The notes under the pieces are model-generated. The model did no database searches. It had not been told where the DNA came from and was given only the letters and a program-made list of their open reading frames with translations. Shown one piece after another: positions 7,550 through 12,503 of a DNA stretch of 14,493 nucleotides. A program made the translations under genes and the position numbers. Each line of letters starts with the position of its first letter. Within the stretch, counting starts at the first letter, position 1. The stretch comes from an uncultured Bacteroidales bacterium (GTDB taxonomy: Bacteria; Bacteroidota; Bacteroidia; Bacteroidales; F082): positions 1-14,493 of the forward strand of contig CALBNP010000131.1 of assembly GCA_937896505.1 (NCBI GenBank). The letters are read 5' to 3'.

Positions 7550-8317
7550 ATGAAAAGATACACCTTATTAATATTAATGGCCTTGAGCCTCGTCTCGGCC
7601 AAGTGCATTTTTGCACAAGACGACGCCCAGGTCTGGTTCAGCCAGGCCAATGCCGCCTATAACTCCGCCGCCTACGATTCGGCTTTGATGCTTTACAACC
7701 GTGTCGCCGTTGCAGGCCTTGAATCGTCAACGTTGTATTTCAACATGGGTGACGTGTATTACAAGATGCGCGAATATCCCATGGCTATCTATTGTTTCGA
7801 GAAGTCGTTGAAACTCGACCCGTCAAACGAAGACGCCCGTGTCAATCTGGAAATCGCCAATGCCGCTATCGTTGACAAGATCGACCCCGTCCCCCAGTCG
7901 TTTATCGCTCGCGGATGGAACAACCTGAAGGTCTGCTTCTCCGGCAATCAATGGGCAACCATTTCAATAGTGGCCTTCGCTTTGCTGCTTCTGGGTGCCT
8001 TCCTCTTCTTGCGGGCTTCCAAGACGGGCATAAGGAAATTGGGTTTCTTCGCCGGACTGTTGATGCTCGTCGTCTTTGCCTTTTCGGTGATTTTCTCTGC
8101 ACAGCTGAAACGCGAATCGTTGAGGCAAGACCAAGCCATCATCATGACGCCTACCGTGACGGTGAAAAGTTCGCCCAACGATGCCAGCGTCGATTTGTTC
8201 GTGCTCCACGAAGGCTCGAAGGTGGCCATCATCGAAGAAGCCGACGGATGGAACAAAATCAAGATTGCCAATGGCAGCGTCGGGTGGCTCCCTGAGCAAA
8301 CGATGCGCCCATTTTGA
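7550..8317 (+). CDS. batE: BatE, TPR / two-helix membrane / SH3-like protein
   Basis: BatE is the last gene of the operon. Of its 255 residues, a signal peptide covers about 1-22 (ending IFA|Q). TPR-like repeats lie at about 25-108 (AAYNSAAYDSALMLYN, YPMAIYCFEKSLKLDPSNEDA), with transmembrane helices at about 135-155 and 165-183. A bacterial SH3-like domain at about 195-252 contains VTVKSSPNDAS and ends GWNKIKIANGSVGWL. This order is typical of BatE. The start lies 2 nt after the batD stop. No hairpin with a T-tract follows the stop, so operon termination is not explained by an obvious intrinsic terminator. Confidence 0.93.
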   Translation: MKRYTLLILMALSLVSAKCIFAQDDAQVWFSQANAAYNSAAYDSALMLYNRVAVAGLESSTLYFNMGDVYYKMREYPMAIYCFEKSLKLDPSNEDARVNLEIANAAIVDKIDPVPQSFIARGWNNLKVCFSGNQWATISIVAFALLLLGAFLFLRASKTGIRKLGFFAGLLMLVVFAFSVIFSAQLKRESLRQDQAIIMTPTVTVKSSPNDASVDLFVLHEGSKVAIIEEADGWNKIKIANGSVGWLPEQTMRPF

Positions 8318-8383
8318 GGCAAAAACAAGGAAGGAAATCATTATTTTTGGGAAAAAATGAATTTTTTTGTCCGAAAATAAATT

Positions 8384-8409
8384 TCCTTTGATAGAATATC
8401 CTATATTTG
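8384..8409 (+). promoter_or_regulatory. Putative Bacteroidetes-type promoter for the T9SS BNR gene
   Basis: TATATTTG at 8402-8409 matches the Bacteroidetes -7 element TAnnTTTG exactly and sits in the AT-rich gap after batE, about 70 bp before the next start. The upstream partner is weak. The only good TTTG nearby (8387-8390) is 11 nt away instead of about 19-21, and a poor TTTC lies at 8382-8385. A TATAAT at 8423-8428 is an alternative without a well-spaced -35. The rest of 8318-8478 shows no gene. Confidence 0.55.
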
Positions 8410-8478
8410 CAGACTTATTATCTATAATGCATAATCGTATAAACGTTCATAAACAGGTATTTAATTAAATTTTTTGAT

Positions 8479-11400
8479 ATGAAAAGAAGATTTTTACCTC
8501 TCAGTTTACTTTTAGTAATCATGGTCTTAGGTCAGTCGATTGCTATCGCTGACAATGGCGGACATTATGTCCCACGCCCACAAGCATCCTCATCAGCCGA
8601 GGCTTATTTGAGTGACCTCCGCGTCAATCAACACACCGGCTTGATTGATCCAGCTTGTATGATTAAAGCTGCCCAAGCTTCCAACGCTAAGGACGAAGCT
8701 GACCTCTATTGGCTCAGCATGGGCCCTGACAACATGGGTGGCCAAACCACTGCTGTCATCTACGACAACAGACCGAACCAAAGCGGTAACCCTAGCGGTG
8801 TGATGTACATCGGCTCGAAGGGCGGCGGTGTTTACAAAACGTATAACCATGGCATCACCTGGCACCAAGTCGGTGGCATGAACCTGATGGTCAGCTGCAT
8901 GGAACAAGATCAGAATGGTGTCATCTATGTCGGTACTGGCGACTGCGGCAATGCTGCTACCTACAACGGCCTTAGCCAACAGTCATACGGTAATAGCTTC
9001 GTCGGCTCTGGCATTTACAAACTCGTCAACGACGAGTTCGTGCAAATCGAAAGCACCAAACCATCGGCTAACGAAGTCGGCGAATGGAGCTTTATCAACG
9101 ACATCGCTATCAACGGCAACACCCTGTTTGCCGCTACCAATGCCGGCCTGAAATATTTCGACGCCGCCAACAACACATGGAATTTGATCCAAGAAGGTCG
9201 TGCCGACGAGGTCGCCATCGCTTCCAATGGCACTATCATCGCCTCTATCGATGGCAAGATCTTCATCGGCTCCGTCAATGATATGGTTTGCCACTCAGCT
9301 AATACCGTGACCTACGACGATGACAATAACATCATCGCTATCCCTACCGCTACGGGCCTTCTCGATATTGCGGTTGCTCCAACAGATGCCAATGTCATCT
9401 ACGCTTCAATAGTCATCACTGACGGTACTTGCGGCGGTATCTACGTCAGCCGTAATGGCGGCCAAACTTGGACTGTCGCTATGCCTATCCCAACTTCCAA
9501 CTTCGGTCATAACGTCTATGGCTCCTACGGCCTTAACAACCACTGCATTACCGTTGACCCAGAAGATGCCAACATCCTTTATGTTTGCGGCTACAACCTC
9601 TGGAAACTGGTCGCCCCTAATAATCTCACAGGCTTCTATACAACTCAACAGATTACTGATGGCACCAGCTCGAAGATAACCGAAGACAATTTCCTGCATG
9701 TCGGTTTGCACACCCTGGTGTTCAATCCTTATAACAACAACGAATTCATGGTTGGTACCGATGGCGGTGCCTTCAAATGCACCAAGTCAGGCAACGTTTA
9801 CAGTTTCTACAACTGCAACCGCAACTATGTCACCACACGCATGTTCGCTGTCGGCGTTTCAGGCGAAGCCTGCCGCATTATGGGCGGTGGCCTTGACCAC
9901 GGCACAGTGATGATTGAAGGCGACGAAACCCTCAATAGCATGAACCACGGCTATTGGATTAACCCAACAGGCGACAACTACGGCATGTTCTCCGAGGCTT
10001 CACAAGCTGGCAATTGCGCTTTCTCGATGATCAATCCCTACACCATCTTCGCTACCTATAAGAATGGTAAGATTGCCCGTTCAGAAACCTCTGGCTACGA
10101 CTGGGTCTCCACTAACTTCCTCGAAAACATCAGCATCCCTGAATCGTCGTTCCGTCTTGCCTTCTTGATGTATGAAGACTATGAAGACGAAAACAACCCT
10201 GCCAGCGTGTGGTTCAAGAACGAAGGTAAGGTAATGCTTGCTGCTGGCACTCCAATCCAGCTCATCTCAAACAACCACTATCCTTTCTGGCACATCCTCG
10301 AAAGCGCACTCGTCATCGGCGACTCCATCCAGGTCCAAGACCCAATCAGCTCCAGAATGTTCATCGCCTACAAGGACGAACTCCAAATGACTTATGGCGC
10401 CTTGAACTTCGCTGCCGCTCCTAAGTGGTATAAAGTGTCAAACAAGTCTGTCGGCTTCGACGGCGAACCTCTCAGCATGGCCTATTCCAACGATTGCGAC
10501 CACATGTTTGTGGGCTTCAAGAATGGCAACTTCGTCCGTATCTCCGGCATCAACTCCATCGACTTCGATATCGCCCTCGACGATTCTTTGGCACCTCAAC
10601 ACACTACCGCCATCACCCTGCCTATCGATGGCCAATGCGTGACCTCAGTCTCTGTCGACCCACGTGATGCCAACAACGTCGTCGTCACCCTCGGCAACTA
10701 TGGCAACCAGAATTATGTGCTCTATTCAACCAACGCTTTGGATGACGAACCTACCTTCACTTCGATGCAAGGCAACCTGCCTCTGATGCCTGTCTATTCT
10801 TCAGTCATCGAAATGGAAACTGGCCACGTGATTCTCGGTACCGAACACGGTATCTTCATGACCGATGCCATCGGTAACACCAATTGGAAGGCTGCTGGCC
10901 ATGCCATGGGCGATGTGCCTGTCATGCAACTCAAGCAACAAGTGATGGAAAGAGCTATGGATTCGGTCGTCCATATCATCATCGAAGAAACTCCTCATGG
11001 CACCGACACCCTCTTCGATATCGATTATTATCCTGGCGTCACCAACACAGGTCTCATCTATGCCGCTACCTATGGCCGTGGATTGTTCCGCTGCGAAAAC
11101 TACAAGAAGAACAGCGCTGCCGGTGTTGAAGAAAACGACGCCGTTGCCAGCATTTCCCTGAATGTCTATCCTAACCCAGTGCGTGAGCAAGCTACCGTCA
11201 ACTTCGAAGGTAATGGCGAAGCCGTTACCTATCAGGTTTACGACATGATGGGCCGCCTCGTGACGAGCTGCAACGTCGGACGCCTGGGCGAAGGCTCTCA
11301 ACAACTGAAAGTGGACACAAGCAACCTCAGCTCAGGTACCTACATCCTGCGCCTCAACCAAGGCGCTAGCAGCAAGAGCGTGAAATTCTTGGTGTACTAA
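8479..11400 (+). CDS. Secreted BNR/VPS10-like repeat protein with T9SS C-terminal sorting domain
   Basis: This is a 973-residue secreted protein. A signal peptide (about 1-24, ending IAIA|D) is followed by the region YWLSMGPDNMGGQTTAVIYD, which is typical of the start of VPS10/BNR beta-propeller proteins. Aspartate-box-like repeats include GGGVYKTYNHGITW (115-128) and GGIYVSRNGGQTW (319-331). Further blades follow, with a last one near TGLIYAATYGRGLFRC. Residues about 891-973 are a T9SS type A sorting domain (NVYPNPV..., VYDMMGRLV, LSSGTYILRL, ending KFLVY). This predicts export across the outer membrane by the type IX system and cleavage of the tail. No catalytic residues are evident, so I do not call it a sialidase. 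It stands alone with its own promoter region and terminator, has no Shine-Dalgarno site, and favours codons such as CTC, GCT, AGC and ACC more than the bat genes do, consistent with high expression. Confidence 0.88.
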   Translation: MKRRFLPLSLLLVIMVLGQSIAIADNGGHYVPRPQASSSAEAYLSDLRVNQHTGLIDPACMIKAAQASNAKDEADLYWLSMGPDNMGGQTTAVIYDNRPNQSGNPSGVMYIGSKGGGVYKTYNHGITWHQVGGMNLMVSCMEQDQNGVIYVGTGDCGNAATYNGLSQQSYGNSFVGSGIYKLVNDEFVQIESTKPSANEVGEWSFINDIAINGNTLFAATNAGLKYFDAANNTWNLIQEGRADEVAIASNGTIIASIDGKIFIGSVNDMVCHSANTVTYDDDNNIIAIPTATGLLDIAVAPTDANVIYASIVITDGTCGGIYVSRNGGQTWTVAMPIPTSNFGHNVYGSYGLNNHCITVDPEDANILYVCGYNLWKLVAPNNLTGFYTTQQITDGTSSKITEDNFLHVGLHTLVFNPYNNNEFMVGTDGGAFKCTKSGNVYSFYNCNRNYVTTRMFAVGVSGEACRIMGGGLDHGTVMIEGDETLNSMNHGYWINPTGDNYGMFSEASQAGNCAFSMINPYTIFATYKNGKIARSETSGYDWVSTNFLENISIPESSFRLAFLMYEDYEDENNPASVWFKNEGKVMLAAGTPIQLISNNHYPFWHILESALVIGDSIQVQDPISSRMFIAYKDELQMTYGALNFAAAPKWYKVSNKSVGFDGEPLSMAYSNDCDHMFVGFKNGNFVRISGINSIDFDIALDDSLAPQHTTAITLPIDGQCVTSVSVDPRDANNVVVTLGNYGNQNYVLYSTNALDDEPTFTSMQGNLPLMPVYSSVIEMETGHVILGTEHGIFMTDAIGNTNWKAAGHAMGDVPVMQLKQQVMERAMDSVVHIIIEETPHGTDTLFDIDYYPGVTNTGLIYAATYGRGLFRCENYKKNSAAGVEENDAVASISLNVYPNPVREQATVNFEGNGEAVTYQVYDMMGRLVTSCNVGRLGEGSQQLKVDTSNLSSGTYILRLNQGASSKSVKFLVY

Positions 11401-11424
11401 TAGGGTAAGCATATTTTCCTTATC

Positions 11425-11457
11425 GCAGGGATGCAGAAATGCATCCCTGCTTTTTTT
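11425..11457 (+). terminator. Intrinsic terminator after the T9SS BNR gene
   Basis: A perfect 11-bp stem (GCAGGGATGCA at 11425-11435 with its complement at 11440-11450) encloses a GAAA loop and is followed directly by seven T (11451-11457). It starts 25 nt after the stop codon. Confidence 0.95.
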
Positions 11458-11494
11458 ATGTTATCTTTGTCTTGATTATTATAGACGCGGTAGG

Positions 11495-11522
11495 GTAGAG
11501 ACGTGCCATGGCGCGTCTCTAC
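11495..11522. repeat. Near-perfect 28-bp palindrome (family copy 3)
   Basis: This is the same element as in the batC-batD gap, flanked by GTAGAG/CTCTAC. The core is 11498-11519. It has one asymmetry: the left arm carries T where the right arm carries G, which would pair as U-G in + strand RNA. Confidence 0.93.
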
Positions 11523-11557
11523 ATGTAAAACGCCCACCCTATACCCGCTCCCTACTT

Positions 11558-11601
11558 CGCCCAATACTCGCTCAATGTTCGCTCAATGCTCGCCCAATCT
11601 A
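11558..11601 (+). repeat. 11-bp tandem repeat, four units
   Basis: Units cgcccaatact, cgctcaatgtt, cgctcaatgct and cgcccaatcta follow each other without gaps (11558-11568, 11569-11579, 11580-11590, 11591-11601). The core cgcYcaat is invariant. A degenerate extra unit may precede them at 11546-11557. The array lies between palindrome copies 3 and 4 in noncoding DNA. Confidence 0.85.
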
Positions 11602-11658
11602 AGGATTGGATGAGCAGTGCATCAGGTCTGGAAAAACAATGTCGCAAATACGGAGAAG

Positions 11659-11683
11659 GTAGAGACGCGTCATGGCGCGTCTC
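11659..11683. repeat. Palindromic element (family copy 4)
   Basis: The core is 11662-11683, with GTA before it. The centre is TCATGG instead of CCATGG, giving one T/G (wobble) pair; all other positions are symmetrical. Confidence 0.9.
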
Positions 11684-11707
11684 GGCGTAATCTCTGCGTT
11701 TCGCTGT

Positions 11708-11737
11708 AGAGACGTAGCGCGCTACGTCTCTTTTTTT
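11708..11737 (+). repeat. Variant palindrome (family copy 5) with T-tract, terminator-like
   Basis: A 24-bp perfect palindrome with half-site AGAGACGTAGCG at 11708-11731 is followed by Ts through 11737. The outer half GAGACG matches the rest of the family but the centre is AGCGCGCT, not CCATGG. The hairpin with its T-tract has the shape of an intrinsic terminator on the + strand, though no gene ends just upstream. Confidence 0.85.
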
Positions 11738-11760
11738 ATGATATTGGAAACGCTGTTGTA

Positions 11761-11785
11761 GTAGAGACGCGCCATGGCACGTCTC
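11761..11785. repeat. Palindromic element (family copy 6)
   Basis: The core is 11764-11785, preceded by GTA. It has a CCATGG centre and one asymmetrical pair (C left, A right), which would be a wobble only in minus-strand RNA. Confidence 0.9.
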
Positions 11786-11810
11786 ATAAAACGGCATGAT
11801 TCCATCCAAC

Positions 11811-11834
11811 AGAGACGCGCCATGGCGCGTCTCT
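11811..11834. repeat. Perfect 24-bp palindrome (family copy 7)
   Basis: Its core (11812-11833) is identical in sequence to copy 1, the copy after batC. It is the last of five copies within 340 bp; spacing between copies is irregular (about 30 to 165 bp). Confidence 0.95.
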
Positions 11835-11880
11835 ACAAAACCACCATAAAACATAAAATCAGATTCTGTTTTGATTTATG

Positions 11881-11939
11881 TGAAACAAATAACAATGTCA
11901 TTTCGACCGCAGGGAAGAAATCTATTGTTATTTGGTTCA
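11881..11939. repeat. 16-bp inverted repeat, first of a series
   Basis: The arms are 11881-11896 and 11924-11939, with 15 of 16 positions pairing and a 27-nt spacer. The spacer reads gtcatttcgaccgcagg and on to gaaatct, with an inner ATTTC/GAAAT pairing. It resembles the widespread intergenic element of the gtcatttcgaccg...gagaaatct type that I recall from many bacterial genomes (recall, not checked). Confidence 0.85.
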
Positions 11940-11963
11940 TAGGAGGAAAACATACTCTTTCTT

Positions 11964-12028
11964 GCAAAGGCTTGCCAACGAATAGATATCCTCCTTCGTC
12001 GGTATGACATTCGTTGGCAAGTCTTTGC
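11964..12028. repeat. 20-bp inverted repeat, second of a series
   Basis: The arms are 11964-11983 and 12009-12028, with 19 of 20 positions pairing, including a perfect 13-bp core cttgccaacgaat (11971-11983) and its complement (12009-12021). The 25-nt spacer contains ccttcgtcggtatgac, which recurs downstream. Confidence 0.9.
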
Positions 12029-12064
12029 TGTTGGACGAAATACCCTTCTTCGTCGGTATGACAT
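11994..12064 (+). repeat. 17-bp direct repeat
   Basis: The sequence cttcgtcggtatgacat is present at 11994-12010 and again at 12048-12064. The first copy overlaps the spacer and right arm of the preceding inverted repeat. It resembles a gtcattccgacgaagg-type intergenic repeat seen in Bacteroidales, read on the other strand (recall). Confidence 0.9.
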
Positions 12065-12068
12065 AGGC

Positions 12069-12113
12069 TTTTTTTGAAAAATCAAAACAGACACTCAAAA
12101 TTTTTCAAAAAAA
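12069..12113. repeat. Perfect 14-bp AT-rich inverted repeat, third of a series
   Basis: TTTTTTTGAAAAAT at 12069-12082 pairs perfectly with 12100-12113 across a 17-nt spacer. The stem has a single GC pair, so it is weak as a hairpin and poor as a terminator. Confidence 0.85.
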
Positions 12114-12450
12114 ATGCAAAAACGACTAAGGGTAAAACCGAAGTTATTAGTCATAAGAGTGTATTACATGTAAAACTCTAGAGATTTAGTTCATGATAAA
12201 TCTTTCAAATCGCGGAAATCTCGTGACGATGTGCCTTGGTGGTGCGTCGGCTTTTGCGTTGTGTGGGCTTCCCCAGCCCCTTTGTTTCCCGAATATGTCA
12301 TACGAAAACCAACCTTTATCACACCTAATTTATTATACCGACGAAGCACCAAGAAATGAGGCGACCTATGAAACGGACCAACAATGTTACCCACGATTGA
12401 CTTCCGGAAGGCGAAAGGCTTGCTTGCAAGTACGTAACCGACTGGTTTTC
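12114..12450. other. Gene-free stretch upstream of the adhesin gene
   Basis: I see no convincing gene here: short reading frames on both strands have no recognisable domain, signal peptide or family. Minor structure includes TTACATGTAA (12164-12173), CTCTAGAG (12176-12183), and a 16-bp inverted repeat with two mismatches (12235-12250 against 12338-12353). I found no TAnnTTTG promoter element, so the promoter of the downstream adhesin gene remains unplaced. Confidence 0.6.
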
Positions 12451-12470
12451 AATAATAAGTACTTATTATT
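12451..12470. promoter_or_regulatory. 20-bp perfect AT-rich palindrome before the adhesin gene
   Basis: AATAATAAGTACTTATTATT is a perfect palindrome ending 33 bp before the ATG at 12504 and followed by the AT-rich run aattaattcatttatt. Its position and symmetry fit an operator bound by a dimeric regulator, but nothing in the window identifies such a protein. Confidence 0.5.
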
Positions 12471-12503
12471 AATTAATTCATTTATTAACTAAATTCAATC
12501 GCA

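Noticed and set aside
8479..11400. Possible sialidase annotation of the BNR protein
   Set aside because: Only Asp-box/BNR-like propeller motifs are visible. The arginine triad and catalytic residues of sialidases could not be identified.
11495..11834. Repeat cluster considered as a CRISPR array
   Set aside because: The repeats are palindromic, 22-28 bp and irregularly spaced, with variable and sometimes very short spacers, and no cas gene is present.
11552..12007. Small frames on both strands across the palindrome cluster
   Set aside because: Their peptides (ARLY and RHGASL motifs) are translations of the palindromic repeats, not of a gene.
12191..12492. Small frames on both strands (67 and 99 codons) upstream of the adhesin
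   Set aside because: Neither has a recognisable domain, signal peptide or start context, and they overlap inverted repeats and the AT-rich leader of the next gene.
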